NCBI RefSeq assembly: GCF_950023065.1 | Contig: NC_088681.1 | Location: forward strand, 39,776,836-39,840,835 | Direction: 5' to 3' | Length of the DNA stretch: 64,000 nt | DNA from: Planococcus citri | Taxonomy: Eukaryota; Arthropoda; Insecta; Hemiptera; Pseudococcidae | Shown here: positions 25,056 through 39,252 of the stretch, in pieces | Position numbering within the stretch: the stretch's first letter is position 1 | How the letters are laid out: each line of letters begins with the position of its first letter | The notes under the pieces: generated by a model | Told to the model about the DNA's origin: nothing | The model's database searches: none | Seen by the model: only the letters and a program-made list of their open reading frames with translations | Made by a program: the position numbers and the translations under genes

Positions 25056-28000
25056 ATGTTAAAGGATTTTATTGATTCTGAAAATGATGCAACTCCAGAA
25101 TTCCTTACAGATATGGCAGAAATCAACGATATAATGTCCGAAGAAATAACGTCCGATGTAAGTATTAGTGTTTTTATCCGCTCAACACTTATATCTTGAA
25201 ACGCAAGGAACACTTCAGGTGTGTGAGGTGCCACAAAGTCGCGTGCTCAGTCTATAAAACCATGATGATTAGTATATTAATCTCGATGGAGTACTACATT
25301 TCTGGGTTAAATTGGTTCAGAAATTATTCCCCAAACGTAAACTAGTATCTCAATCGGAAATTACCTAATTTTTATTTTAAATATTTGTAGACGACGGAAG
25401 TCGAACATGTTGTCACTACTCTTACAATCGACGATGAATTTGATATCGAATGTTCCTCTGTAACAGAAGAAATAGAAGACGTGGTACGTATTCTTGCAAT
25501 TTTCTTTTAATATGTATATAGTTGATTGAAATTAACTTGTGTATAATCATTTTGTAGAAAGTTTTCGATTCGTCTCCCAACACCGAAGTTATAGAAGTGA
25601 TAGAAAATGACAACGTTGAAGAGTTACAAAGTCCCGTAAGTATACAATAATTTGAATATAGCAACGCATATATCGCGGTACTAGTTTATTTTCAATGCAG
25701 AAAGTGGGGATGGCATAAGATGCATGCATTATCAGTTTACTTAATTTTCGTACCTGTCTCTGTAAATTATTGTTTTACTTATTCGCTGAAAAATGTCCTT
25801 TTTTTAAATTATAGATATCTGACCAGGTAGAAGAGTTCATTATCAATGAACATATCAATTCCAAGCAGGTGTTGGCTAATGTGAGTATGGAATTCGTATG
25901 CATTTTTTTTTTTCGTACGCGATTCTGTAAAATTTAAACGTTCATGTTTGATATACTATTTGCATTTCGTAATAATGCAGTATGGTTCTATTTTAAACCG
26001 TTCTCTGTTTTCATTCATTATGCTTGTGCCACATGTTGTCGTTAACTCGTTCATGTACTTATTCAGAGCATCAACCGCACCACTACGTAAATGGTAAACA
26101 CCTCGTGTGTTTACAGATAACGTTATCTATGTGGTACTTACTTAGTGGTACTATTCAGAGTGCACAACGTACATTTGACGTAATCGTTCAGAATTACCGT
26201 TTTGTAGTAATTGATGCGTTCAATTTTACTATTATCGAGGGTTAGAATTCATTCGAAAATATAACGGTATTAGTTGCTTATCTCTTATTTTGTTTGATGA
26301 AAATGGAACATTTTAGTTCGTGTACAACATGATGTGATTTATGAAATATTCATGTCATTCGTGTGGACTCAATATGTTGAAAAATCACGACAAAAATATA
26401 TTCAAAAAGGGCTTATGGCGGGTTCATTAAAAAATAATATGGATAATTTTCTATTCAACCATTCCTCCGCCTTCGTTTCTTCTTCTATCAACCAAAAATG
26501 AACCAAGAGAAAAAGAGATGCTCGTATCATTAATAATCTAACGCTACGATAATTTTCTATTTACAGAATGAATTCGGTACAGTGCTGGATAAAATTCTGC
26601 CAAACAACGATTTGATGGAAATTGATACTCCATTCTTGAACGGAAATACATCTCAAGACACCAACGACGTCGAGTTCGTCTCGCAAACCCCTGCAAGTGC
26701 ATCTAGTGACACAATCTCAACCGAGGCTGCCGTTAAACGTTATAAATGTCACATCTGCGGTAAATTGTTTTCTCGTAATAGTAGTCTCAAATGTCATATT
26801 AGACTACACGTAGAAGGTCCCGATAGTCTGTTACGTGGATCATCAGAGCCGTTAGAGAATCTGAAATCACGCTTCACCGAACTGGTTGCGAAAAAAGAGA
26901 AAGAAGAAGTTATCGAATCCGTAGACGATGAAAATGCTACAGATTCGATCGTTCAAGACGAACTCGCTATCCCCGATGAGTTGAATACTTCGCGCGATTC
27001 GGTCGATTTAACCGAAGACGGAGAGAAACGCGATTACAAATGTATCCTCTGCCCAAAAACATTCTCGCGTAAAAGCAGTTTGACGTTTCACTACAGATTT
27101 CACCCGAAATCACCTTCGTCCAAGAGCCCAGATGACATCACTGTTCAAAATACAAACGACGAGACTGCCATGGAAACAGATTCCCATGCTACCAAAGTGC
27201 AATTTAAATGTACAGAATGCCCCCGTACGTTTGACCAGAAGAATGCTTACGCTTGGCATTTGAAAATGCACTCGACGAACGTGCGTCGAAAATCGAACGA
27301 AGTTGTACCAGTTGCGAATCGAAATGACGTTCAAGAGATGATTGTTGATTCAACGGGTGATGTCGATATCACAAAATATCGCTCCGAAGTGCCTACGGAA
27401 AACGACGCTGAGCATCTTTACAAATGCCATCTTTGTCCTAAATCTTTTCCTTCGCTACGTGGATTGAAAACACATTCCGGTGTGCACAAAAAGAGAAAGT
27501 TTAGCAAACCATCGATCGGTTCAGAACAACTCAATCAAATCGTTTACGAAGAGGTATCCAGCCGTAAATATCCGTGCGCGTTGAAGGATCACAATCACGA
27601 CGACGAAGTGACCAAATTATACAAATGCAACGTTTGCTGTAAATGTTTCTGCGATATTGTTCATCTTCGAAAACATCTCGCGCGTAATCATCGAGAAGAC
27701 GACATTAGCGATCTTTCGGACGAAGATTACGTCCCAGAATCACAAATCGAAGCCATCGAAACCAAAAAAGTTGCTAGAAAGTCACGTAAGCAAGTCAGTC
27801 CTCGAGTTAGTGACGATTTCATAGAACAAAAGGAGCGGATTGCCATACGAGGTCTCTACAAATGTGGCGTTTGTAACGAAGCCTTCGACGAAATACAATT
27901 ATTAGCTGATCACGTCAACATACACCTTAAAGCTCATAACGATTCGCTGTTAGATATTTCGGACGATACTCCGGCCGAAGAATTATGCTGCGTGGGTTGC

Positions 28001-31000
28001 AACGTAACGTTCCGTAATCGTAACGCTCTGAGCAGACATATGAACGAACATCGTCGTCAAGAAGAAGAAATTCTCGTCAGGGTAACTTCCTCCGGTCGTA
28101 AAATACGCGAACGTAGGTCTAGCGAAGATCTAACCGCAAACAGTCCGATCAAATGTATCCCGTGTAATCGATATTTCGAAAGTATTCGAGCCAAACGTAT
28201 TCACGACTCCTCGAAACATCCTGTCGCGCAATCTGAATCCGAAGAACCAGAATCAGAAACCGATGACGAATCTTCGGATGAGCAAAGTAACAAAGACTAC
28301 GTTTGCAAGTGTTGTAATAAAAGTTGGAACAGTGTTAGAGCTCTAGGAATACATAGATCGTGGAATCAAAGACAGTCGTTGCCCGCACCTGAAGAACCTG
28401 GTGTCGCTCCGCTGATGGTTGAAGATGAGGATCCTTTGGACTCTGATACGTATGCTGAAGATAATAAGACTGAAAATGATGTATCGAGTTCGGTTAAATG
28501 TGGCCGTTGTAACGAACTGTTTCCAAATATTCCCGCATTGAATGCTCATCGTTGCGGTGAAACCAATGGCACGATGGTCGATTCGGTCAACACGACGTCG
28601 AATTACGAAAAGAACGATATGGCGAGCGGTGCCAGTCTACGTGATTTAGTCAAATGCGACCGATGTGATAAATTCTTCGTCGGTATTCCCGCACTGAAAT
28701 TACATATAATTTCCGATCATTCGAAGAAATCCGTAACGCAGAATACAACCGAAGAGCAGAATTCAACTACTACCGCCGGTACCGTGCCAGACAACGTTGT
28801 ACAAACTCAATCTGAAACTGATGTACAGATCGTGGACATCGTTGATCCTCTCGCTGACATTCCAACTCAACCTAATGACAAACCCGCCGTCGTCTCTGTC
28901 TCGCAAACTGTTCGAGGTAGAAAATCCATCCTCGTTGGCGATTCCGCAAAGCCGCAAGAACAAACTGACGATCGCAAGTATGCTTGTTGCGATAAAACCT
29001 TCACTTCTTTGAAAGGCTTGAAGACTCATCAAAGAAATCACCCTACAATGGTTACTTTGCCAGCTGCCATCGCCTCTTCAACCTCCAGAGAATCCGCGAA
29101 ACTACAACTTGCGAAAAACGATGCTGAAAAAGCCGACGATTATGTCAACTGTCCAACCACTGATACCGAAGCCGAAGAGGGAGTGTTTAAAGAATACACA
29201 TGTTCGATTTGCTTTAAAGTATTCGAATGGCAGAAACAATTGCGATATCATCGTAAAAAGAAACACTTCGGTCCGGACGAGGACGATCCGGAAGATGGAA
29301 TCGGAGAGTTTCAATGTTCCAAGTGTCACAAAAGGTTTGATAAAATATCCTCGTTACGCGTTCATAAAGCGTATCATACTACGAAAGAAAAAAAGACACC
29401 GATAGATTGCGGAACGTATACGGATATGAGAAATGGTATCTACAAGTGTAATAAATGTGATAAAGAATTCGACAACGTACGCAGTTCCATTACACATCAC
29501 AATATCAAGCATAAAACGCCCAAAGAAGGAACCGAATACCCGTGTACTCTTTGTGATCGGTCTTTCACCTGCTCTCAAGGATTAGCCGGACATATGTGGG
29601 CTCATAAACGTGGATGCGCCATCGATTCGACTCAACTTAATGAAACGAGCCCCGCAGCACCCGTATTGGAAACAGATCTTTACTGCACACTTTGCCATAA
29701 ATCATTCACGAAAAAAGGTAACCTCATGAGGCATCGTAGATCTTTTCACAAAATAGATGTAGCCGACGAAGATAATATAGAAGAAGAAGAAGAAGAAGAA
29801 GAAGAAGAACACGACGAAAACGAAACCGCCAGTACAGATCGTTACTGCAGACTTTGCGATAAATCATTCACGACAAAAGGTAACTTCATAAGGCATCGTA
29901 GATGTGTTCATAAAGTAGATGTAACCGACGAAGATAATATAGGAGAAGAACAACACGACGAAAACGAAACCGTCAGGGTGAATGAAAACGGCGAGAAAGA
30001 ATACTCTTGCACGGACTGCGATCGAGTATTTACCAATTATCGTGGCCTAAATGGGCACCGACAGATGCATCAAATGTACACTTGTTCAGAATGCGATGAA
30101 AAATTTACGAATCTCCGTCTTTACAATACGCACAGAGAGACCCAGTGCTTACAGTTCAAATGCGATAAATGCGATCGAACGTTCAAATCGGCCAGAGCAT
30201 TGGGTGGTCATAAACCGACTCATTATGGCGAAAAAGGCAAAGAGAACGAATCGGACGATGTTGAAGATTTCCAAGACGCTGAAAACGATCTCGATGACGA
30301 GTCCAAGGAGACGAATAACGAATCCGAGTTCAAATGCGATAAATGCGACCGAACGTTCAAATCAGCCAGAGCATTAGGTAGCCATAAACCTTCCCATCAC
30401 GGTGAAAAAAGCGACGAAAGCGAATCCGATAACGCCGAAGAGTACCTCGATGCTGAAAACGAATCCGGCGACGAGGCTGATAACGAAGAAGATGGCCAAT
30501 CGAACGAATACCAGTGCTCCAGATGCGATCGTTCGTACAACAACCAAAGATCTCTGAATGTGCATATGACTTGCCACCTCGCGCACGATAATCCGTTAGA
30601 ATTGCCGTGCCCTCAATGCGAACGAATCTTCAGCTCGCATCGATCCTTAAGTGCGCATTATTTGACTCACAGAGGTAATACTTTGCACGAGTTCCCATGT
30701 CCCAAGTGTAATATTCAGTTTACTACTATGAGATCAATGCACGAACATTTCTGTACAGCTCATAAAAGAAGAAGTAGAAGCAAACGACCTGCTCGTGGTG
30801 ATTCGAAACCCATTTCAAATGATACCGAAATAGTCGTCGACTCGAAAGACACCGAAGCTGAATCGACCACCGCTACACCTGCTGTTGTTCCCATTGTCGT
30901 TGAGCACCCTTGCGCCAAATGTGGGCAGAAATTCGACTCGGAAAGTACTCTAATCGATCACAAGAAAGTATGTAAAACACGAAGTAGATCTGTCGGCGCT

Positions 31001-33022
31001 CGTATGAGCTCTCGTGGCGATAATTTAATCACTCCTGCGACCAACGGCGACGATCCCGGAGATACTCCAAATTCCAAAGTTGAAAAGAACCGTCGTCGCG
31101 CCAAATCATCCCCCAGACTGTCCGAATCATCACAGCTGCTAAACCGCGAACAGCCAATGGAGGTAGATGTGCAAAAAGACCGCAAAAAAAGCGACGAAGA
31201 CCAAGCTGCTAAAAGCCATATGCAATTATCCTGCGTCATTAACGATCAAATCAATACGACCGGCGATACCGAAGCCGCACCGAAATGCGACCTGTGTTCG
31301 TTAACTTTCGAAGACCTCAAGAGCTTAGCTAAGCATATGGCGGATTCGCACGAATCAACGACCAATAATTCGGTCGAAGCAAAATCCGGTTTCGCCAACT
31401 TACCGATACGAGTTCACCACTGTACCCAGTGCGATAAAATCTTCGCCAATAGAATTGGTCTAAGGAGACACTCGTTGACTCACGCTGAACCAGCACCGCT
31501 ACCTGTGCTCATCCAGTGTCCATCGTGTCCCAGGCAATTTTTCTCGATCGTCGGTCTCAGACGTCATTCGTCTGTGCATAAAAACGGTCGTAAATCTATC
31601 GCCATCTGTAACTTGACCGAAAATACCCCCGCGTACGACTCTTCTGCTACCGAATCAAAAACCAACCGAGTTGCCATACCACTAGCTGATTCTGTCGTCG
31701 AAAACCACGCCAAACCAGCCTCATCAACGTCCGATGTAGATCGACCCTTGGTTGAGCAATCTGTCGAAAACTCAACAAATGGTGTCGACGAATCGATCAA
31801 CGCTGCTAATCAATCGTTACCCGAACCCGACGATCAAATTGTACCATGTCACAATGCCGCCATCGCTCGAGTTGATAATTCTGTGGAAGATGTAACTATT
31901 TCTTCCAACGATATTCAACCTGATCAGCCGATCGACGAGATGAATTTAGCTCAAGATCCGGTACCAGCCGTCTCGAACGAAGCCGGCGCAGATTTCTCGT
32001 GTTATAAATGTAAACGTCGATTCGGCAACGTTAAAAAACTGAACAAACATCTTCAGTTTCATAAATTCAACGACGGCGTCAAAGGCGAAGAACCCAGCGT
32101 AAACGAATCGCCCCAACAACGTCGCAGTTCCGATGCTGGTTTAACGAATGGAAACGCTAGCGTCGATCTTGCAGTCTATGTGAAATGTGAAATCTGCGGG
32201 AATACTTTTAAAAATGCGGAAATATTGAAAAAACACGCTTTCGATACTCACAACGTAACCATAACGTCACCGCTCCTGTACTATTGCGATGTCTGCCATA
32301 AACCATTTTCTCGAGGCAAATCGTTAATATCGCATTTAAAAACGCACACCAACGGCTACTCATCATCGTCCTCCGAAGAAGATGGCATGCCATACGAATG
32401 CATCTCCTGCGAGAAATGTTTCCGTCTGAAAAGCGATCTATTAGAGCACGTCAAAACACACGACTCGAATAACCACGAAATCGTACCCGCAGAACCTTTG
32501 GTTAACGGCTCTGTCGACGAGAAATCTGCCACATTGAACGGAAACATGTCCGACGTCTCGGTTCACAGCGAGAATTACGAATTGAGAATCATCTCGGACG
32601 ACGACGACATTGCCGACAATGGTAACCTGGTCGCCGAACCAATCCAAGTCGTTCATCAGCCAGAACCTGGAATAATTCCAAAACCCAAAATCGAATGTAC
32701 CGAATGCGGTAGATCGTTCAAAAAACTACACTTCCTCCGTATTCATTCACGTATCCATAGAAAAACGCCGCCTGCACCTAAACCCAAACCCAATCCCAAC
32801 CTCGATCCAACTATAACCAGAAGTACGAGTAGTAAAACAGACCACAAGTGCCCTGAGTGCGAGATGAGCTTTAGTTTGAAGACTTCTTTAGCCATTCACA
32901 TGCAGAAACATACTGGTGTGAAGGTATCGCGCAGATCACTCAAACGAGCTCATGACGGTGACGACCTCAGCGCCGAAGATGGTGTAAAGAATAGTAAAAG
33001 AGCTTCGAAAGATATATCGTAA
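25056..33022 (+). CDS. Very large C2H2 zinc-finger protein (about 35 fingers)
   Basis: Exons: 25056-25157, 25391-25483, 25558-25635, 25815-25880 and 26567-33022, all phase 0, giving about 2,264 residues. The first four exons encode an acidic leader of 113 residues with no named domain. The last exon, 6.5 kb without an intron, encodes roughly 35 C2H2 fingers (C-x2-C-x12-H-x3-5-H). They are separated by long acidic, serine-rich linkers rather than TGEKP linkers, so they look individual, not one continuous DNA-reading array. Some fingers are degenerate, for example the one near 28982 lacking the second cysteine spacing and one near 28300 lacking the last histidine. A basic tail (RRSLKRAHDGDD) could be a nuclear signal. 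It is probably nuclear and nucleic-acid binding. I recognise no specific orthologue. Confidence 0.92.
29680..30400 (+). repeat. Tandemly duplicated zinc-finger units inside the large gene
   Basis: Two pairs of coding duplications are visible at DNA level. A finger plus linker starting at 29680 recurs at 29842 (162-bp offset, 54 codons). Another starting at 30155 recurs at 30329 (174-bp offset, 58 codons). Both offsets keep frame. Between the first pair is a pure GAA run (about 29784-29810) encoding a glutamate stretch, so replication slippage is also active here. Confidence 0.85.
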
Positions 33023-33914
33023 ATATGTAACAAGTATTCTCGCTCTGTGCCAGTGATTGAAGTTTTTGCTGAGTGAATCATTATCTGTAGTCATTTTTAA
33101 CCATTTATTGTATTCTCTTTTTTAAATCGTGTCTGTATATTCTGTATGTGGATGTACTACATGTGTTCTTTTATTTACTTTTTTTTTTCGTCGTCAAGCC
33201 GGATATTTTTTTACACAGCGTTACCGCCTTTGCCTTATAGGACCATTTTTCTCTCTCTTGTTCGTCGTTCCAAGAGCATAAGTGGTGGTATTGTATAAAC
33301 TTTCATACCAACCTACGTATTCCTGTTATATTTTAAGAGTTTAATTTTATCTAAGAATCGGTATTGTAAATTTTTTTTATAACGTAAACGACACGTACGA
33401 TTAGAATTTATTTTTATGCTTGATTTTTTTATTTAGAGCAAGGTTGACATTTGGATATTTTAAGTTGTTTCAGTTCTAGTCGATTTTATGTAGGTTACTG
33501 AAACAAACCGAAATGAGATATTTTTCGTCGGAATTGACTGTAAGATTCCGTTCTCTTCGAATGGAGTTTATTTTCATGAATCTGTGATATTGTGTAGATT
33601 TTTTGTTTTTTGTTTTTTTCGGAAAGTAATTAGCTCAGGAATATTATTACTTGTTATTTTGATAGTCTGTGGCCATTTTTTTTTTTCTATCACGAGGATG
33701 AAGTAATAGGTATATTATGTAGCGGAATAAGGAACGTTGTTTTTTTTTTATTTAGAATGTTTTAGAAAAGCAATAAGAGTTTTGTTGACGAGAACTAAAT
33801 TCCATTGTCAGCCATCTAAAATGAAAAAATTAAAGAAAACGTTCACCTTTTACCCTTTTTTCTTGCAAAATGGTTGTTTGGTGGACTGTTTTTACTGCGT
33901 ATTGTTTTATTTTA

Positions 33915-33945
<31 letters not shown>

Positions 33946-35793
33946 AAGAAATCGTTTTATTAAAGTAACTATGGTTATTTCTAAGATTTTTATTTCGTAT
34001 TTTGTACCTAAACTTAGATATACATTCGTGCATCTAACAGTACACGTAGAATTATGGTTAAACGTTTCGTTTCTTTAAGGTATATAAAAATCGTTTGTTA
34101 TTTTAATTCGTAAAACTGATGTACGGATAAGTGAATTTTTATTATATTTTCTTCGAATTATGATTTCGTTTCATTTTTGTTATTTTTTGAAAATATGGTT
34201 CATTTTTATTGGTATGTAGACGATTTTAGAAATTATGAAATGGAAACTGGGATTGAGATTTTTTTGTGAAAAACAGTGTGTCATATTTTTGAAGTAGGTA
34301 CCTAAATGATCAGTTTTTTCGAAATGAATCGTTCAAATAATAGATGACGTTTCTCTTCGAGGTCATTTCGTACATTTTAAAAGAAATTGATGTCGATTTC
34401 ATCCTCTCAAATATGAAGTGTTAGAAGATCAATTTTTTACATTAAAAAGTGAGTTGATTTTAAAAATGCGAATTGGTGAGAGGAATTTTGAAATGAATCA
34501 TCTTGAATAGTTTATTGTTGAAAGCTGTTTTCCTCATTAATTTAGACAAATCAATATTCTAAACAAAAATGTGAAATGAGAAATTCTTCGCTAATAAAAT
34601 TACGGAGGTAAGTAAAAACACGAACGTTCGAACCTTTGATTATTAGCAAACCAATGATAAAACATTTGAACAAGCGAATATCAGAAAATTTGAATTTATG
34701 CTAAAAATTCATGAAATATCGCAAAAATTGTGCAAGACGTTGACATTTTGTTTTTTAGAACAGCAAGATAGCAGATTTGATTTCAAAATAATCGAAAATT
34801 AGATAACTATTTACCAAAAAATGTCGAAAAAAAGAAGGTATAGACGAATTTTAATTACAACCATTTTAAATGGAATTGAAATCAAAAGATGTGATCATGT
34901 GAAAATTGTCCAAAAATGCAAAATTGACAATTTAGACATAAAAATGGTTGAAAATAAAAAAGTAATGAAGGAGTAGTTTATATTGAAGGTACTACTGAAA
35001 AAAAAATACAAAAATATAAACAAAATTACTGAATTTGTCACAAAAGTAGAAATTGGCATACTTGAATACAAGTCATCAAAAGTTGAGAAAAAACGAGTCT
35101 TGCTTATTAAAAAAATGCATGAAATAATCATTTATTTTTTAATCAAATTCGTGAAAAATTAGCTAAACTTACTAGGTACATGAAAATAAAAAACACAAAA
35201 ATCAATGAAAATTGAAAAAAATTATAACGGCGAGTACTTGAAATTAACACAGAAATAGTTGGAAATTAATGAAAAGTCATCAAAAAACCTGCAATAATGC
35301 GAAAAATTGTATAAAAGCAAAAAAAATCGCCAAACTTACACGAAACACGAAGTTCAATGAAAATGAAGAAGACAGTGATAAAATAGATATTTTAAAAGTA
35401 TAAAAAAATAACAAAAAACGATTCAAAGTTCATGATTGATCAGCTAATAAAAAACACAATGGAAAAATATCAAAACTACGAGAAATAATGATCAAATTCA
35501 ATAAAGTTTATTAAAAAATAAAACAAAAATCATTGTAAATGAAGTGAAATTTCATAAAATGATACAAAATTTGCATAGGAAATTTTGAATGTTTGAAAAT
35601 TCAGCAGAAAATTTGGCAGAATAAACACACAAAAACCATTGGGAAAATAATAGGACCTGATCAAGGATGATCAGATTCAAAAAAATGGATGAACATTTTA
35701 AAAATGTCGATAAATTTACATAAAATAGGTACCGGTACCCAATGCAAAAATTTCCCAAAGTTTTTAAAAAATTAGCTAAATTTAGACGAAAGT
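33023..35793. other. Zinc-finger gene 3' UTR followed by A-rich degenerate sequence
   Basis: The first kilobase or so, T-rich on the plus strand, is probably the 3' UTR of the zinc-finger gene. An ATTAAA near 33957 follows a 20-base T run. From about 34,650 the plus strand becomes strongly A-rich, with endless variants of short AAAATTG/TGAAAAT words. No coding sequence was seen on either strand. Confidence 0.5.
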
Positions 35794-38700
35794 TTTATTT
35801 ATTTTTTTTTTTTTTATTTTTTATTGGGTGCCATGAACAGCTACTATGGCTAGGGGCACCTCATCATTACATTTGGCACAGTTATCTACATAGCAAATTA
35901 TAAATTATAGATATTACAAAGTAAGAAAATTTATAATGTAAGCATATAATTATTAAACTATAGTTTTTGTCTTAGTCCTGTGATATTTACAAAGTTCAGT
36001 ACATTATTTATTGCGACTGGATCATCTGATAGGATAGTATTTATTTGATTGGAATTTAGAAAGAGGGAGCGAGTATGTTGGAAAATGGGACAGTGTATGA
36101 GTATGTGGGGAACATTTAGAGGAACATTGCAAGTGGAACACATAGGAGGAGGTTGTTTTAGGAATAAGTATTGATGGGTGAGTAAAGAGTGTCCAGTTCG
36201 AAGGCGAGTTAGTATTACTTCTGAACGACGGTTGGGTTGTTCAGATGTTTTCCAGAATGATGCAGAGTTTTTAATACTTTTTAATTTATTTGTGTTAGGA
36301 ATTTGGGACCAGTAGGAGTGGAACTCATCAAACATGATCTTTTTTGCATGTAATTTTAAGTCAGAAAGGGGAACTGGTATGTTTGCTATAGGTAGATTTT
36401 TAAAAGCCTGTTTAGCAGTTTTGTCAGTAATTTCATTACCTTCTATTTGAGAGTGTGAAGGGATCCAACATAACACTAAATTTTGAAGCTGAGGAGTAGA
36501 CTGAAGAAAATTTACAATTTCTTGAGAGATGGGATGAGAGTTCTTTGATTTATAATTTTTTATAGATAGGATTGCAGAGAGTGAGTCAGAGAAGATGACA
36601 GTTTCGTTTTGTAAGAAGTCTGTAGTGTATAAAATAGCATATTTTATCGCATACAATTCAGCAGTTAGAATGGTGCATTGAGAAGGCAGAGCAATAGGAG
36701 TGGTAAAGTCCTTTTGAGTGAAAGCACAACCTACAAATTGATTTGATTTTGAACCATCTGTGTATATTTGATTAAATTTTTCATATTTGTTTAGAAGACA
36801 GAGAAAATGTTTTTTGAAAATTATTGGATTTGTTTGTTTTTTATTAAATTCTGTTAGGGAGAGGTCAATGGTAGGATTATAATTTTGCCAGGGTGGTAGT
36901 AGGTTAATTGGGAAATGTAGGATATTGATATTGTTAGAGTCAATATCATTAAGAAAATTACCAAAATTTGTAGGGGTAGATTGCATATTAGTGGAGTATT
37001 GTAAGTTAATGTTAAAGTTTGAGTTGGCTTTGATGTTTAGGAAGGATAGAGCAGAGATATAATGTCTACGAATGTTTAAAGGACATTCAAAAGCATCAGT
37101 TAAAAGACTGGGAGTGGGAGTAGATCTAAAAGCACCTGTAGCTATTCTCACGCTTGTATTTTGAATTGTGTTCAGTTTATCAAGGGTGGAGGAAGGGGCG
37201 TGTAAGAAAATGGGACATCCATAATCAAGTATAGGTCTAATGATTGCGCGATATAGTTTTAGTAATGTATGACGGTCAGAGCCAAAATGAGTGTGAGAGA
37301 GTTTTTTAAGTAAGTTGATTTTTTTGAAGCACTTTTTTCTAATTTCATCGATATGAGTTCGCCATGTGAGATTGTTATCAAAAGTAAGGCCTAGATATTT
37401 AACTGAAGATGAGGTAGGGATAGCAGTATGGTTTAGTTGTATTTTCAGATCTCTAGAGCATTTGTAACGTTTGCAGATATGCATAGCTGTAGATTTAGTT
37501 TGAGAAAAACTGAGACCATTCTTTTGTGACCAAGTATGTAGATTATTTGTAGCTTGTTGTAACAAATGTTCTCCTAGTTGAATATCTTGACATGTTAGAA
37601 ATATCTTGAGATCATCTGCAAATAATGCTTTTTTTATAGGGGAAGGGATGACATCAGTGAGATCATTGATACCAATTAAAAAGAATGTGGGACTAATTAC
37701 AGTGCCTTGAGGTACACCGTTTTCTAGTATATGTTCATTGGATAATACATCTGAAATTTTTACTCTAAAACGCCTATCCTTTAGGAAGTTGATAACAAAA
37801 TGGAGCATATTGCCTTGAATGTTCCAAGAGTGTAGTGTTTTAATTATTTTATATCTCCAGATAGTATCAAATGCTTTGTTAATATCAAAGAAGATAGCAA
37901 AGAAGGTGGTTTTTGTTTTTTACTGCTTTATTTATTTCCGAGTTTAGGTATGTTAACTGATGAAGTGTGGACCTGGAAGGGCGGAAGCCGCATTGGAAAG
38001 GCGATAGCTTGTTATTTGATTCGAGTAACCAGAGTAGTCGTTTGTTGATCATTTTTTCAAAAATTTTGCAAAGATTTGAGGTTAATGATATTGGCCGATA
38101 GTTAGTGATGTTTAGCGGATTTTTGTTAGGTTTTAGGAAAGGTAAGATAATAGCTGAGTTCCAGCTTTTTGGAAATTTGTGTGAGGTCCAAATGAGATTG
38201 AAAATTTCTAAAAGTATTAAGAGGACATTGTTGGGAGCATTTTGGATAAATTGAATATGCATGAGATCTGCACCAGGGGCGGATTTTTTGGCGTTAGAAA
38301 GTGCTAATGTAAGTTCGTCAAAAGAAAAGATTGAGTTGTAAGGTTCTAGAGAGGCTTCTTCTATATGAAGATTGGTTTCATTATTTTGTTTGAAGTTGAG
38401 AAAGTCTTGAGTTAAATTTGTATCACTGGAGGTATCAGCAAATTCTTTTGCAAATGCTTCGGCAATAGCTGAAGGGTCATAGTTGAGAGAATTGTTTAAT
38501 TCAATAAATTTCGGAGTTTGGTTGAAATTTTTAAAGCCAAGTTTTTTAATAGAAGTCCACAGTTTAGTAATAGGTGTTTTATGATTAATGTTAGCAATGA
38601 AGTTTTTCCATGATGTTTTTTTAGCTTGTTTTATGGTATATTGTGCTTTAGCTTTTAGTTTCCTGTAGTTAATTAGATTATCTATGGAGGGGTAGTTTTT

Positions 38701-39252
38701 AAGTTGTTTAAGTGCTTTTCTACGATTTTTAACAGCAATGGCACAGTCTTCAGTCCACCAAGGGACAGTTTTGCGTTTAATATAACCAGTTTTAGGTATG
38801 GATATATTGACATATTCAAGTAATTGTGTACAAAATTGATTGACAACTGTGTCAATATCTTGATTTAAGTCAAGTTCGGGAAATTCTGAGCATAATTCTT
38901 TAAAGATGGACCAGTTTGCTTTTTTGAAGTTCCATTTGAGAATGGAGTTTTTGACATAGTTGGTAGGAATGGATGGATCAGTAAATTGGATACATTGAGG
39001 TATATGATCACTACCAGCTAAATCATCATTATAATATACATCAATTGAGTCACATAAAGAAGAAGAGCCAATTATTAAGTCAATTGTAGACCACGAATTA
39101 TATGAAGAGCTTAAATGAGTTGGTTGATCGATATTGAAGAGGGCTAGATTATCCTTTTCTAAGATTTGTTCTATTAATTTACCTTTATTGTTAAGATAAT
39201 TACATCCCCAGAGGGGGCTATGAGAGTTCAGGTCTCCAGTTAGTAAAAAAGG
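35794..39252 (-). pseudogene. 5'-truncated, frameshifted non-LTR retrotransposon with RNase H
   Basis: The minus-strand reading runs from the endonuclease C terminus (LLTGDLNSHSPLWG, and further on GSDHIPQ, around 39,240-38,990). A linker with GADLMHIQFIQNAP follows, then reverse transcriptase (NYRPISL; active-site FADD near 37,615) and RNase H (YTDGSKS, then LTAELYAIKYAI and WIPSHSQIEGNE, about 36,770-36,400). Near the end is a Cys/His knuckle (CSTCNVPLNVPHILIHC). The order EN-RT-RNase H suits I-group or jockey-like elements. The frame breaks near 37,908-37,916, just before the RT motif with FFDINKAFD, so the polyprotein is not intact. The 5' end stops inside the endonuclease, a normal LINE truncation. 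An A-tail (T-run at about 35,795-35,822 on plus) ends it. GAAAGT at 35,788-35,793 and 39,254-39,259 may be a short target duplication. Confidence 0.93.

Noticed and set aside
26024..26245. 73-codon plus frame in the fourth intron of the zinc-finger gene
   Set aside because: No motifs, ordinary composition, and flanking exons join in phase across it.
27110..32656. Many minus-strand frames opposite the zinc-finger exon
   Set aside because: Antisense shadows; the plus frame has about 35 regular zinc-finger motifs.
33737..34078. 113-codon Phe-rich plus frame
   Set aside because: Driven by T-runs in the zinc-finger 3' UTR.
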